This document shows positions 17,376 through 26,769 of a stretch of 64,000 nucleotides of DNA, piece after piece. Source of the stretch: Streptomyces asoensis (GTDB lineage Bacteria > Actinomycetota > Actinomycetes > Streptomycetales > Streptomycetaceae); the NCBI RefSeq assembly GCF_013085465.1, contig NZ_CP049838.1, positions 8,494,001-8,558,000 of the forward strand, written 5' to 3'. Every line of letters starts with the position of its first letter. The stretch's first letter is position 1. A program made the translations under genes and the position numbers. Under the pieces are notes generated by a model. It was given only the letters and a program-made list of their open reading frames with translations, had not been told where the DNA came from and did no database searches.

Positions 17376-17504
17376 CGGGGCGCCCGCCCGGGCCCGCGCG
17401 CACCTCGGCCGAACGGCCAGGCTTCACACGCCGGTTCCTCGACCGTTCGGCCGATCGCGCCCGTCGGCTGCGGCCGGCGGGACCGCTCTCCTAGGCTGCG
17501 CGGT

Positions 17505-18749
17505 ATGACCGAACCGGCCGTTGTCGCCCGCCTGACCCGCGAGATCACCTCGGAACTCGAACCCGGCCGGTTGGCGGGTTTCTACCAGGACCTGCACCGC
17601 CACCCCGAGCTGTCCTTCCAGGAACACCGCACCGCCGCGAAGCTGGCCCTGCGGCTGCGCGCGGCCGGGTACGAGGTGACGGAGGGGGTGGCCCGCACCG
17701 GCGTCGTCGGGGTGCTCGCGAACGGTGACGGGCCGGTGGTGTGGCTGCGCGGCGACATGGACGCGCTGCCCGTGCGGGAGGCGACCGGGCTGCCGTACGC
17801 CTCGACCGTCGACGGGCTGATGCACGCCTGTGGCCACGACCTGCACGTCACCTGGCTGGCGGCCGCCGCCGAGGCTCTCGCCGCCGCCCGCGAGGCCTGG
17901 TCCGGGACTCTGGTCGTGGTCGGGCAGCCCGCGGAGGAGGCCGGGGGTGGCGCGCGGGCGATGGTCGCGGACGGGATCCACGCCCGTTTCCCGCGCCCGG
18001 ACGTGCTGTTCGGCCAGCATGCGGCGCCGGGGCTCGCCGGGTTCTACCCGCACACGCCCGGCCTGACGCTGTCGGCCTCGGACGACGTCGACGTCGTCGT
18101 GCACGGTGTCGGCGGGCACGGTTCGCGGCCCGAGTCGACGGTCGACCCGGTCGTCACGGCCTCGTACATCGTGACCAGGCTCCAGACCGTGGTCGCGCGC
18201 GAGGTGGCGGCGAGCGAGTCGGTGGTGCTGACGGTGGGGAGTTTCCACGCCGGTACGAATGCCAACATCATCCCCGCCGAGGCACGGCTCGCGCTGAACG
18301 TGCGCACCCAGGACACCCGGGTGCGCGAACGGGTCTTCGCCGCGATCCGGCGGGTCGTCGAGGGGGAGTGCGCCGCCGCGGGCTGCCCGGTCCCGCCCGA
18401 GGTCACGGTCCACCCCGGCTGCCCGAACACCGTCAACGACGCCGCGCTGGACGGGGAGATCGCCGCCGTGCACCGTGAACTCTTCGGCGAGCACACGGTG
18501 TTCGACTTCGGGCAGGCGCTGGGCAGCGAGGACTTCTCGCTGCTCGCCCCGGCGGGCGTGCCGTACGACTTCTGGTACGTGACCTCGACCCCGGCGGCCG
18601 TGTGGGAGACGGCGCCGGGGGAGGAGTTGCGGGAGAAGTTCGCGGGCGTGCCGGGAAACCACAGCCCGTTGTTCGCGCCGGACCTGTCCGTGCTGGTGCC
18701 GGGAGTGCGCACGCTGGTGTCGGCGGCGCTCTCCCGGCTCACCGGCTGA
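17505..18749 (+). CDS. M20-family amidohydrolase/peptidase
   Basis: A 414-residue M20D-type metal-dependent amidohydrolase, related to N-acyl-amino-acid and hippurate hydrolases. Conserved metal-binding parts are LRGDMDALPV and MHACGHDLHVTWL (about residues 85-115), the Glu pair in GQPAEEAGGGA, and the His of FGQHAAPG. The lid-domain region GGHGSRPESTVDPV is present, as is the late Asp/Glu in LGSEDFSLL. ATG 17505 has TAGGCT (17492-17497) seven bases upstream, predicting a leaderless transcript. The acyl substrate is unknown. Confidence 0.92.
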   Translation: MTEPAVVARLTREITSELEPGRLAGFYQDLHRHPELSFQEHRTAAKLALRLRAAGYEVTEGVARTGVVGVLANGDGPVVWLRGDMDALPVREATGLPYASTVDGLMHACGHDLHVTWLAAAAEALAAAREAWSGTLVVVGQPAEEAGGGARAMVADGIHARFPRPDVLFGQHAAPGLAGFYPHTPGLTLSASDDVDVVVHGVGGHGSRPESTVDPVVTASYIVTRLQTVVAREVAASESVVLTVGSFHAGTNANIIPAEARLALNVRTQDTRVRERVFAAIRRVVEGECAAAGCPVPPEVTVHPGCPNTVNDAALDGEIAAVHRELFGEHTVFDFGQALGSEDFSLLAPAGVPYDFWYVTSTPAAVWETAPGEELREKFAGVPGNHSPLFAPDLSVLVPGVRTLVSAALSRLTG

Positions 18750-18771
18750 GGCGCGGGCAGCCCCGCGGGGT

Positions 18772-19104
18772 CTACGGCTTGAGCGGATCGTGGCCGATCG
18801 TCATCAGACGGTGGCGTCCGCGGGTGTCCTCGGCCCTGGGTTCGTTCTCCAGGTCCGCCTGCGCGGTGACCGTGTCCACGACCCTGTACATCACGCGGAC
18901 GTCGTCGTCGGTCAGGTCGGTGCGCCGCTTCTGGAGGATCGCCAGCACATGCTGCCCGGTGGGCGTTCCCGCCTCCTCGGGCAGGGGCTCGGCGTTCTCG
19001 TCGGCGTCGCGCACCCGGAGCCAGGCGGCCAGCTCCTGCGAGGTCATGTTCACCACGCGGTGGAAGTCCTCCCACAGCGCGTCGAGTTCGAGTGCGTCGG
19101 TCAT
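18772..19104 (-). CDS. DUF3140 protein
   Basis: A 110-residue DUF3140 protein. The family pattern is LWEDFHRVVNMTSQELAAWL followed by GQHVLAILQKRRTDLTDDDVRVMYRVVDTV. The family contains histone-like or DNA-binding candidates of unproved function and is frequently near stress genes. It stands 26 bases downstream of dps on the same strand, so it may be cotranscribed with whiB and dps, which would fit a role in DNA protection. That is inference from position. Confidence 0.88.
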   Translation of the reverse strand: MTDALELDALWEDFHRVVNMTSQELAAWLRVRDADENAEPLPEEAGTPTGQHVLAILQKRRTDLTDDDVRVMYRVVDTVTAQADLENEPRAEDTRGRHRLMTIGHDPLKP

Positions 19105-19130
19105 GACGGGTTGTTCGCTCCTTCCGTGGA

Positions 19131-19613
19131 TCAGTGCTCGCGCGGCCAGTTCTCCGCCTCGAACATCCACCGCTGCTTCTCCAGCTCGGCGGTGATGCCG
19201 ATGAGCAGGTCCTGGGTGACCGGGTCCGCCTCCGCGGTCGTGGTGATCCGCTCCCGCAGTCGTGCGATGGCCGCCCCCAGCGTCTCCGCGATCACCTGGA
19301 CGACGTCCTCGTCGCGCAGCCAGCCGTCCTTCGGCGACGGCAGGGTGAACGCCGAGGCGATCGTCTCCGGGCGCCCGTCGGGCGGCAGGCCCAGCGCCGC
19401 CGCGCGCTCCGCGACCGTGTCGGCGTACGAACGGGCCGTCGAGACCACCTCGTCGAGCTGGAGGTGGATCGAACGGAACCGGGGCCCCACGATGTTCCAG
19501 TGCGCCTGCTTCCCGATCAGGGACAGGCCCAGAAGATCCACGAGGGTGGTCTGCAACGCGTCGAAGGTGACCTGGCGGGCCGGTTCGGGCAGGGGGCTCT
19601 TCACGACAGTCAT
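19131..19613 (-). CDS. dps: Dps-family ferritin-like DNA-protection protein
   Basis: A 160-residue Dps protein, which forms 12-mers that oxidise and store iron and protect DNA. The ferroxidase residues His38, His50, Asp54, Asp65 and Glu69 have exactly the spacing known for Listeria Dps (12, 4, 11, 4). The family start IGKQAHWNIVGPRF and the late WMFEAENW are clear. AAGGAG lies upstream of ATG 19613. The start overlaps the WhiB gene stop as ATGA, so Dps synthesis is coupled to a redox-sensitive WhiB regulator. Confidence 0.95.
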   Translation of the reverse strand: MTVVKSPLPEPARQVTFDALQTTLVDLLGLSLIGKQAHWNIVGPRFRSIHLQLDEVVSTARSYADTVAERAAALGLPPDGRPETIASAFTLPSPKDGWLRDEDVVQVIAETLGAAIARLRERITTTAEADPVTQDLLIGITAELEKQRWMFEAENWPREH

Positions 19614-19867
19614 ACGGTGCTCCTTGTCGTCGCGTCGGGTCTGGCGGTACGGAGCAGTTCCGCGCGTTCCTCCTCGCCGGTCCCGCCCCACACGCCCGAG
19701 GTCCGTCCGATCGCGAACGCGTAGGACAGACACTCGGCACACACCGTGCAGCGGGCGCAGACGCGTTTGGCCGCCGCGGCGTCGCGCAGGGCGGGTCCGC
19801 TCGTGCCCACGGGGAAGAACAGCTCAGGGTCCTCGCCCACACAGGCGGCACTGCGCAACCACTCCAT
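19610..19867 (-). CDS. WhiB-family iron-sulfur transcription factor
   Basis: An 85-residue WhiB-like protein. The four cluster cysteines are Cys9, Cys37, Cys40 and Cys46 (C-x2-C-x5-C), with an extra Cys43. The turn GVWGG is at residues 58-62, followed by the basic C-terminus. ATG 19867 gives the ordinary family start (MEWLRSAACVGEDPELFFP); longer in-frame starts reach into the region before the lipase stop and have no family support. It is the first gene of a coupled pair with dps. WhiB proteins sense oxygen, NO or redox stress and bind sigma factor region 4, so control of the dps operon is a natural hypothesis. Confidence 0.93.
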   Translation of the reverse strand: MEWLRSAACVGEDPELFFPVGTSGPALRDAAAAKRVCARCTVCAECLSYAFAIGRTSGVWGGTGEEERAELLRTARPDATTRSTV

Positions 19868-19922
19868 GCAGGCGCGGGTGCCCCGGTCACACCACCGCAA
19901 ACAGCCGCATCTCCGTTCCGTC

Positions 19923-20723
19923 TCAGGGAGCGAGCACACCGTCCAGGAAGCGCGTCACGTCCGCGAACACCTCGGCGCGGTTCGTCTCGTTGAAGACCTC
20001 GTGCCGGGCTCCCGGGTAGATCCGCTCGGCCGGCGCGCCGCCGCTCAGTCGCTCGACGCCGGTCCGGCTGCCGGGCAGCGGGACCAGCCGGTCGTCGTCC
20101 CCGTGCAGCCAGAGCAGGGGCAGCGGGCCGAGGTCGCCGCCCTCGGCCACGGTCTCCAGGGTCCGTACGAACGCCTCGAGCGTCGGCCGCTTCATCGGCC
20201 CGTGCCAGACCAGCTCGTCCGCCGCGTAGGCCGCGCCCACCGCGGGGTCGCGGGAGAGGGCGGCGGGCGAGACGGGGAGGTCGGGGATCTCCTCGTGCGC
20301 CAGCAGCCGGCCGGGCAGCTCCCAGCCGCCGATCACCGGGCCGGACAGCACCAGCGCGGCGAGTGTGTCGCCGTACCGCTGGGCGTACCGGGCCGCGATC
20401 AGGCCGCCCATGGAGTGCCCGATCACGATCAAGGGGAGGTCCGGGTGCGTGGCCCGGGCGAGCCGTGCCACGGCGTGCACATCGGTGACCACGTCCTCGA
20501 AGTCCTCGATCACCACGCGCTCGCCCGCCGACCTTCCGTGCCCCATGTGGTCGGGGGCGAAGACGGCCGCGCCGTGCCCGGTCAGGACGTCCGCGAGTTC
20601 CCCGTAGCGGCCGGCGTGCTCGCCGTAGCCGTGCACCAGAAGGGCGAGCCGGCGGGGCCGCGGTGGGGACCACTCGTGTACGGCGATCGTGCCGCGGGTC
20701 CCGGTGAGGACGTGTTCGGTCAT
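19923..20723 (-). CDS. Alpha/beta hydrolase (monoacylglycerol-lipase-like)
   Basis: A 266-residue serine hydrolase of the alpha/beta fold, most like bacterial monoacylglycerol lipases and lysophospholipases. The oxyanion part is LLVHGYGEHAGRY, the nucleophile elbow GHSMGG (about residues 100-105), the Asp is in LHGDDDRLVP and the His in YPGARHEVFNE. GGAGGAG lies before ATG 20723. It is upstream of the whiB-dps pair with a 55-base gap, so partial cotranscription is possible, and it is divergent from the thiolase gene. Confidence 0.92.
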   Translation of the reverse strand: MTEHVLTGTRGTIAVHEWSPPRPRRLALLVHGYGEHAGRYGELADVLTGHGAAVFAPDHMGHGRSAGERVVIEDFEDVVTDVHAVARLARATHPDLPLIVIGHSMGGLIAARYAQRYGDTLAALVLSGPVIGGWELPGRLLAHEEIPDLPVSPAALSRDPAVGAAYAADELVWHGPMKRPTLEAFVRTLETVAEGGDLGPLPLLWLHGDDDRLVPLPGSRTGVERLSGGAPAERIYPGARHEVFNETNRAEVFADVTRFLDGVLAP

Positions 20724-20799
20724 CTCTCCTCCAGCTGCGTCGGTGAAGGCTTCCGGGGATCTTCCCAGGGGGTCGGACCGGGGTCTACAGTCGAAAAAC

Positions 20800-20810
20800 T
20801 AGCAGTGCTA
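20800..20810 (+). promoter_or_regulatory. Perfect palindrome TAGCAGTGCTA, probable operator of the thiolase gene
   Basis: TAGCA-G-TGCTA is a perfect dyad centred on one base. It lies four bases before the RBS AAGGAG (20814-20819) of the thiolase. Palindromes of this form upstream of fatty-acid or ketone genes are usual binding sites for TetR-type repressors. The cognate regulator is not next to it. Confidence 0.5.
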
Positions 20811-20826
20811 ATCAAGGAGTCCTGAC

Positions 20827-22014
20827 GTGCGTCCCGTCCACTTCGCGGCCGCCCGCCGCACCCCCGTCGGCAGACTGCGCGGAGCCCTGTCCTCCGTACG
20901 GCCCGACGATCTCGCCGCGACCGTCATCCGCGGTCTGGTCGCCGAGGTGCCCGCGCTCGACCCGGCCCGTATCGACGACGTCTACTGGGGCGCCGCCAAC
21001 CAGGCGGGCGAGGACAACCGCAACGTCGCCCGGATGGCCGCCCTGCTCGCCGGCCTCCCCGAGACCGTGCCCGGCGCCACGGTGAACCGGCTGTGCGCCT
21101 CCGGGCTCGAGGCCGTCACGACCGCGGCCCGCACGATCGCCGCGGGCGAGGCCGACATCGTGCTGGCCGGCGGTTCCGAGTCGATGAGCCGCGCCCCCTT
21201 CGTGCTGGCCCGCCCCGACGAGGCCCTTCCGCACCGCGTCGAGACCGTCGACACCCGGCTCGGCTGGCGCCTGGTCAACCCCGCCATGAAGGACCTGCAC
21301 GGCCTGCTCGCCATGGGAGAGACCGCCGAGGAGGTCGCCACGCGGTACGGCATCACGCGCGAGCGCCAGGACGCGTTCGCCCTGCGCAGCCACCGACTGG
21401 CGGCGCTGGCCCGGGGGGACGGCCACTTCGACGACGAACTCCTGCCCGTACGGCGCCCGGACGGCGTGGTCGTCGACGCCGACGAGGGCATCCGCGAGGA
21501 CACCTCGCCGGAGAAGCTCGCGCAGCTGAAGCCCGTGTTCCGCGAGGGCGGCACGGTCACCGCGGGCAATGCCTCACCCATGAACGACGGCGCCGCCGCA
21601 CTCCTCCTCGTCAGCGAGGAGGCACTCGACGAACTGGGGCTGGAGTCCCTCGGCCGGTATGTCGCCGGCGCCTCCGCCGGCGTCCACCCCGACGTGATGG
21701 GCATCGGCCCGGTCCCCGCCACCCGCAAGGCGCTGGCCCGGGCCGACTGGAGCGTCGACGACGTCCAGGAGGCCGAGTTCAACGAGGCGTTCGCCGCCCA
21801 GGTGCTCGCCTGCGTCGACCAGCTCGGCATCGACCCCGGCCTGGTCAACCCCAGCGGCGGTGCGATCGCCCTCGGCCACCCGCTCGGCTGCTCGGGCGCC
21901 CGCATCCTCACCACCCTGCTGCACCGCATGCGCCGCACGGGAGCGGAGCGCGGGCTGGCCACGATGTGCGTGGGCGTCGGACAGGGCAGCGCGGTACTGG
22001 TCGAGAGGCACTGA
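20827..22014 (+). CDS. Acetyl-CoA acyltransferase (thiolase)
   Basis: A 395-residue thiolase. The nucleophilic Cys is in NRLCASGLEAV (about residue 90), the catalytic His in GGAIALGHPLGCSGARI, and the second Cys in MCVGVGQGSAVLVE. The family can form or cleave acetoacetyl-CoA, 3-ketoacyl-CoA or beta-ketoadipyl-CoA; sequence alone does not decide. GTG 20827 follows AAGGAG. The gene stands alone, with a probable TetR-type operator just before it, which favours induction by acyl-CoA or aromatic degradation rather than constitutive use. Confidence 0.93.
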   Translation: MRPVHFAAARRTPVGRLRGALSSVRPDDLAATVIRGLVAEVPALDPARIDDVYWGAANQAGEDNRNVARMAALLAGLPETVPGATVNRLCASGLEAVTTAARTIAAGEADIVLAGGSESMSRAPFVLARPDEALPHRVETVDTRLGWRLVNPAMKDLHGLLAMGETAEEVATRYGITRERQDAFALRSHRLAALARGDGHFDDELLPVRRPDGVVVDADEGIREDTSPEKLAQLKPVFREGGTVTAGNASPMNDGAAALLLVSEEALDELGLESLGRYVAGASAGVHPDVMGIGPVPATRKALARADWSVDDVQEAEFNEAFAAQVLACVDQLGIDPGLVNPSGGAIALGHPLGCSGARILTTLLHRMRRTGAERGLATMCVGVGQGSAVLVERH

Positions 22015-22119
22015 CACCGCCGGCCCGGGCCGCCGGGCAGGAGGCCACCGGGCGGGAACAACCACCAGGCGAGACGGCTTTCAGGCCCTCCGGTAGGTGT
22101 GCGTAGCATCGGTCTCCGC

Positions 22120-22893
22120 ATGAACACGATGAACTTGTGGCACATCACGGGCTGGGAGTTCGTGGCGCTGGCCCTCGCGGCCCTGCTCGTCGGCTTCTCC
22201 AAGACGGCCGTCAGCGGGGCCAACACGGTCAGCCTCGCGATCTTCGCGGCGATCCTGCCCGCCCGCGCCTCCACGGGCGTCCTGCTGCCGATCCTGATCG
22301 CCGGCGACGTCCTCGCCGTCCTCACCTACCGGCGGCACGCCCACTGGCCCACGCTGTGGCGGCTGTTCCCGGCGGTCGCGGCCGGCGTGGTCTTCGGGAC
22401 GGTGTTCCTGGTGTGGGCCGACGACGGGACGGTGCGCACCTCGATCGGCGCGATCCTGCTGCTGATGGCGGGCGTCACGCTGTGGCGGCGCCGCACGGCC
22501 GACGCGGGCGACGAACCCGACGCCGTGGTCACCCGGTCCGGCCGCGTCAAGGCCCGCTCCTACGGTGTCCTCGGCGGCTTCACCACCATGGTCGCCAACG
22601 CCGGCGGCCCGGTGATGTCGATGTACCTGCTCTCGGCCGGCTTCCGTAAACTCGGCTTCCTCGGCACCTCCGCGTTCTTCTTCCTGATCGTCAACGTCTC
22701 TAAGGTGCCGTTCAGCGCGAGCCTCGGACTCATCGACGGCGAATCGCTTCTCCTGGACGCGGCACTCGTCGCGTTCGTCGTCCCCGGAGCGCTGCTCGGC
22801 AAGTGGGCCGTGCCCCGGATCAACCAGCGGCTCTTCGAGCGACTGGTGATCGCGGCGACCGTGGTGGGCGGCCTCCAACTCCTGCTGCGCTAG
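22120..22893 (+). CDS. TauE/SafE-family sulfite/anion exporter
   Basis: A 257-residue membrane protein of the TauE/SafE (DUF81) family with about eight hydrophobic segments. Family points are GFSKTAVSGANTVSL in the first helix pair and the corresponding repeat TMVANAGGPVMSMYLLSAGF near the middle. Members move sulfite, sulfoacetate or related organic anions. ATG 22120 (or 22129) starts the conserved part; TAGCAT (22104-22109) is a possible -10 with a very short leader. It converges on the DHA2 efflux gene, leaving 23 bases. Confidence 0.9.
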   Translation: MNTMNLWHITGWEFVALALAALLVGFSKTAVSGANTVSLAIFAAILPARASTGVLLPILIAGDVLAVLTYRRHAHWPTLWRLFPAVAAGVVFGTVFLVWADDGTVRTSIGAILLLMAGVTLWRRRTADAGDEPDAVVTRSGRVKARSYGVLGGFTTMVANAGGPVMSMYLLSAGFRKLGFLGTSAFFFLIVNVSKVPFSASLGLIDGESLLLDAALVAFVVPGALLGKWAVPRINQRLFERLVIAATVVGGLQLLLR

Positions 22894-22916
22894 CCGTACG
22901 GTCCGGCGGCCGGTCC

Positions 22917-25004
22917 TCAAGGCGCCGCGACGGCCGCCGGCTCCGGCTCCGGCCGGTGTCGGGGCAGGCCCTCGTTGAGATCCTCGACCAGGAGCCGCTT
23001 GGCGATGGTGTCCACCGCCGCCCGCAGATCGCCGCCCGCCGGGCGGCCGATGTCCTGCGCCACCCGCTCCTCCAGCCACTCGCCCCACGCCTGGGTGATC
23101 ACCCCGGCCTCGCGCGTGCCCGCCTCCGTGTGGGACAGCAGGGAACCGTGGCGGGTCAGATAGCCCTCGTCGACCATGCGGTCGAACACCGGCAGCAGCA
23201 CCTCCGGCGGCAGATGCCGACGGGCGGCGACGAGCCCGAGGCTCGTGTGGCCGACCATCCGGGTGAACAGCTCGACCTGCATCACCGCCCAGGCCCCGGC
23301 GACGTCGAGGCGGGTGTCGGAGCCCTCGACGATCCGGCGCGCGGTGTCCGCGTCGGTACCGCCGATGATCTTCGCGACGGATGCCTCCAGCACCCGCCGG
23401 GAGTCCGCGCCGGACGGCTGGCCGAACCCCTCTCCCATGTCGGTGGAGCTCATGCGCGCGCTGTCGCGCAGCTCGACCTGCTTCAGGAACAGGGCGACGA
23501 CGAAACCGACGGCCGCGACCGGCACCGTCCACAGGAACACCGTCTGGATGGTGTCCGCGTAGGCGTGGACGATCGGCTCGGCGACGGCCGAGGGCAGTCG
23601 GTGCAGGCCCTCCGGGCTGGTCGCCGCCCTGGCGATGGTCGCCGTGTCGACGCTGCCCCCCGCCGCCGACGTGGCGGCCCCGATGCCGTCCTTCAGGTTC
23701 GGGGTGAGGGAGTTGGTGTACAGGGTGCCGAAGACGGCCGTGCCGAAAGAGCTGCCGAGCGTGCGGAAGAAGGTGACACCGGAGGTGGCGGTGCCCAGGT
23801 CGGCGTACTCGACGGTGTTCTGCACGGCGATCGTGAGCACCTGCATGCACAGGCCGATGCCGGTGCCGAGCACGAACATGTACAGCGATTCCAGCCACGC
23901 GCCCGTGCCGGGGCCCATGCGGGACATCAGATACAGGCCGACGCCCATCACCAGCGAGCCGATGATCGGGAAGAGGCGGTACTGCCCGGTCTTGCTGACC
24001 ACGTTGCCGCTGAAGACCGACGCGATGAGCAGCCCGAGCACCATGGGCAGCGTGCGTACCCCGGAGACGGTGGCCGAGTCGCCGTCGACGTACTGGAGGT
24101 AGGTCGGCAGGTAGGTCAACGCGCCGAGCATCGCGAAGCCGACGATGAAGCTGAGGATCGAGCACACGGAGAAGACCGGGTTGCCGAACAGCCGCATGGG
24201 AAGCATGGGTTGCTGCGCCCGCGTCTCGACCAGGCAGAACAGGGCGAGCGCGACGGCACCGCCGACGAACAGGCCGATGATGACGCCCGAACCCCACGCG
24301 TACTCGTTGCCGCCCCAGCTCGTCGCCAGGATCAGCGCGCTCGCGCCGACCGCGACCAGCGCGATGCCCAGGTAGTCGATGACCGGCCGGACCGCCGACT
24401 TCACCACCGGGATGGTGCGGGCGGCCGCGAAGACGACGACGATCGCGATGGGCACGTTGACGTAGAACGCCCACCGCCAGGACAGATGGTCGGTGAACAG
24501 CCCGCCCAGCAGCGGTCCGATGACGGTGGCCACGCCGAACACGGCCCCGATCGCGCCCTGGTACTTGCCCCGCTCCCGCAGCGGGATGACGTCGGCGATC
24601 AACGCCATCGCCGTCACCATCAGGCCGCCCGCGCCGACGCCCTGCATGGCCCGCCAGGCGATCAGCAGCGACATGTTGGTCGCCAGGCCGCACAGGAACG
24701 ATCCGGTGATGAACACGATCGCCGAGACCTGGAAGACCACCTTGCGACCGAACAGGTCACCGAACTTGCCGACCAGCACGGTCGCGACGGTTTCCGCGAG
24801 GAGGTACGACGTGACCACCCACGACATGTGCGCGGCCCCGCCGAGGTCCGACACGATCGTCGGCAACGCCGTGCCCACGATCGTCTGGTCCAGGGCCGCC
24901 AGCAGCATCCCCAGCACGATCGTCCCGAAGACGATGTTCCGTCGGCGCGAGTCCAGGACGGGAGGCTGGGCGGCGGCCGGAGCGATTTCCTCGGAGACGG
25001 TCAC
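22917..25004 (-). CDS. DHA2-type MFS drug efflux transporter with C-terminal extension
   Basis: A 695-residue, 14-helix DHA2 (EmrB/QacA) proton-drug antiporter. Motif D1 [13 protein letters not shown] and the [15 protein letters not shown] loop (motif A-like) are clear in the first 130 residues. About residues 520-690 lie beyond the last helix. They contain winged-helix-like, MarR-resembling sequence ([20 protein letters not shown], then [18 protein letters not shown]). Such tails occur in some actinobacterial efflux pumps. Start is GTG 25004. No regulator gene is adjacent, which makes the tail interesting as a built-in regulatory domain. Confidence 0.93.
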   Translation of the reverse strand: MTVSEEIAPAAAQPPVLDSRRRNIVFGTIVLGMLLAALDQTIVGTALPTIVSDLGGAAHMSWVVTSYLLAETVATVLVGKFGDLFGRKVVFQVSAIVFITGSFLCGLATNMSLLIAWRAMQGVGAGGLMVTAMALIADVIPLRERGKYQGAIGAVFGVATVIGPLLGGLFTDHLSWRWAFYVNVPIAIVVVFAAARTIPVVKSAVRPVIDYLGIALVAVGASALILATSWGGNEYAWGSGVIIGLFVGGAVALALFCLVETRAQQPMLPMRLFGNPVFSVCSILSFIVGFAMLGALTYLPTYLQYVDGDSATVSGVRTLPMVLGLLIASVFSGNVVSKTGQYRLFPIIGSLVMGVGLYLMSRMGPGTGAWLESLYMFVLGTGIGLCMQVLTIAVQNTVEYADLGTATSGVTFFRTLGSSFGTAVFGTLYTNSLTPNLKDGIGAATSAAGGSVDTATIARAATSPEGLHRLPSAVAEPIVHAYADTIQTVFLWTVPVAAVGFVVALFLKQVELRDSARMSSTDMGEGFGQPSGADSRRVLEASVAKIIGGTDADTARRIVEGSDTRLDVAGAWAVMQVELFTRMVGHTSLGLVAARRHLPPEVLLPVFDRMVDEGYLTRHGSLLSHTEAGTREAGVITQAWGEWLEERVAQDIGRPAGGDLRAAVDTIAKRLLVEDLNEGLPRHRPEPEPAAVAAP

Positions 25005-25064
25005 GAGGTCACGATCACACCGGCACCCCCGCCACGCACGCGGGGACGGGCCGCCCGGGGGAGG

Positions 25065-25838
25065 CTACTCCCGCCCCGGGTTGCGGCGCAGCAGATAGGT
25101 GTCCATGATCCAGCCCTTGCGTTCGCGTGCCTCGGCGCGCAGCCGCTCGATACGGGGGCCGGCCTCGGCGATCGGACCGGAGACGAGGATCTCGTCCGGG
25201 GTCCCTATGTAGGCGCCCCAGTAGATGTCGACGTCCTCCTCGGCGTACTGCCGGAAGGCCTGGTGGGCGTCCAGCATCACCACCACGTCGTCGACCCCCT
25301 CCGGGAAGCCCTCGGCGAGCCGCCGGCCCGTCGTGATCTGCACCGGACGCGCCACCCGGTTCAGGCCCGTGCGGTGCCGGGCGACGAGCGCCGAGACGCT
25401 GCTGATGCCGGGGACGACGTCGTACTCGAAGGTCACCGCGCCCCGGGCCAGCACCTCCTGGAGGATGGCCAGCGTGCTGTCGTAGAGCGCCGGGTCGCCC
25501 CAGACCAGGAACGCGCCGCTCTGCTCCTCGCCGAGTTCCTCGGTGATCAACCGCTCGTAGATCTCGGCGCGGGCACTGCGCCAGTCGCCGACGGCGGGGG
25601 AGTAGGCCGCGCCCCCTGCCCCGCGGTCCCGCTCCGGATCGCGGGCCTCGACCACCCGGTACGCACCGTCCGGCAGGTGCGTGTCGAGCATGTCGTGGCG
25701 CAACCGCGTCAGGTCGCTCTTCACCTCGCCCTTGTCCAGGACGAAGAACACGTCCGTGCCGCGCAGCGCCCGGACCGCCTGGAGGGTCAGCTGGTCGGGG
25801 TCGCCCGCGCCGATACCGATGACATGAATCTTTCGCAC
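25065..25838 (-). CDS. cobF: Precorrin-6A synthase (deacetylating)
   Basis: A 257-residue tetrapyrrole methylase family protein, CobF. It methylates precorrin-5 at C-1 with loss of acetate in aerobic cobalamin synthesis. The SAM-binding N-terminus IHVIGIGAGDPDQLTLQAV, the LVWGDPALYDSTLAIL region and the VPGISSVSALVARH loop are typical. The start is GTG 25838. No cobalamin riboswitch was seen in the short upstream region, and no other cob gene is nearby, so it is an isolated cobalamin gene, as in many Streptomyces. Confidence 0.94.
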   Translation of the reverse strand: MRKIHVIGIGAGDPDQLTLQAVRALRGTDVFFVLDKGEVKSDLTRLRHDMLDTHLPDGAYRVVEARDPERDRGAGGAAYSPAVGDWRSARAEIYERLITEELGEEQSGAFLVWGDPALYDSTLAILQEVLARGAVTFEYDVVPGISSVSALVARHRTGLNRVARPVQITTGRRLAEGFPEGVDDVVVMLDAHQAFRQYAEEDVDIYWGAYIGTPDEILVSGPIAEAGPRIERLRAEARERKGWIMDTYLLRRNPGRE

Positions 25839-25880
25839 ATCACGAGTCTGCCGTACGCCACCGACAGTGACCGGGCCGGG

Positions 25881-26411
25881 TCAGCGCAGCCGGGGCGCCC
25901 GGGTGCTCGCGTCCACGGCGGTGCCGGTCCGCTCCACGGTGTCCGCCAGCTCCCGTGCCCAGCGGGCCAGGCCGGCGAGATCCATTCCGTACGGCCGGGC
26001 CTGCCCGGCGCCGGCCGCCCACTCCTGCACCGCTCCGGCACCGCGCCGCAGCAGCCGCGCCCCGCCCGTGAGGTTCCCCCGGGCGGCGTGCGTCAGACCC
26101 ACCGCGAGCTGCGCGAGCCCGCGCCACAGGGTGCGCTCCGAATCGGGGCCCGCCTTCCAGGCGTCCTCGAAGACCTCGTGCGCGTGGAAGGGCTTCCCGG
26201 CGTCCAGCAGGGTCTGCGCCTCGGTGACGGTCGCCTCCGGGGTGCGGACGACCCCCTCGGCCTGCCGCTCCACACCGGGCGTGCCGTACGGCAGGGGCCT
26301 GCCGAGTCCGTCCCGCGGCCGGGCGTTGCGCGCCCGCCCCTCGCCGTCCCGGTCCCGGGGACCGGCGGGCCGGCCGCCGCTCGTACCTCCTGCGCTGTCC
26401 AAACCGTCCAT
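25881..26411 (-). CDS. DUF309 protein
   Basis: A 176-residue protein whose C-terminal two thirds is a DUF309 helical domain. The family signature FHAHEVFEDAWK is at about residues 74-85, followed by LAQLAVGLTHAARGN. The N-terminal 50 residues are Gly/Arg-rich and low in complexity. Function is unknown. GACAAT (26418-26423) six bases before the ATG suggests a leaderless transcript. cobF starts 42 bases downstream, so the two may share an mRNA, but no functional link is known. Confidence 0.87.
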   Translation of the reverse strand: MDGLDSAGGTSGGRPAGPRDRDGEGRARNARPRDGLGRPLPYGTPGVERQAEGVVRTPEATVTEAQTLLDAGKPFHAHEVFEDAWKAGPDSERTLWRGLAQLAVGLTHAARGNLTGGARLLRRGAGAVQEWAAGAGQARPYGMDLAGLARWARELADTVERTGTAVDASTRAPRLR

Positions 26412-26463
26412 ACGACGATTGTCCCGCTCCCGGGCCTGCTACGGCGCACCGCCCGGTGTGGGG

Positions 26464-26469
26464 TAAAGT
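26464..26469 (+). promoter_or_regulatory. Predicted -10 (TAAAGT) of the second tRNA-Pro gene
   Basis: TAAAGT lies 42 bases before the tRNA 5' end, the same relative place as TATGGT before copy 1. Confidence 0.5.
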
Positions 26470-26511
26470 GCTGTTCGCGCGATCACACGGCGAACACCGT
26501 GCGAAGCGCAC

Positions 26512-26588
<77 letters not shown>

Positions 26589-26603
26589 GCTTCACGGCAG
26601 GTC

Positions 26604-26640
26604 GGAAGCCGCTTTCTCGTCATCGAGAAGGCGGCTTCGG
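26604..26640 (+). terminator. Hairpin terminator after tRNA-Pro copy 2
   Basis: GAAGCCGCTTTCTCG pairs with CGAGAAGGCGGCTTC across TCAT, with one mismatch. It occupies the same place as the terminator after copy 1 but has a different stem sequence, so the hairpin is conserved while the bases are not. Confidence 0.75.
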
Positions 26641-26769
26641 TGCGTTCGGGGCAGGTTGCCGGTCCCGCCGCCTCTCCCCGGCTCGGGGAAAGCCCTTGCC
26701 CTGAAGCGCACTTCAAGCGGAAGACTCCCGTTCGAGCCGGAGGACACCGGCCGAACGGGAGGATCCAGC

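Noticed and set aside
25839..25880. Cobalamin riboswitch before cobF
   Set aside because: The gap is only about 42 bases, too short, and has no B12-box.
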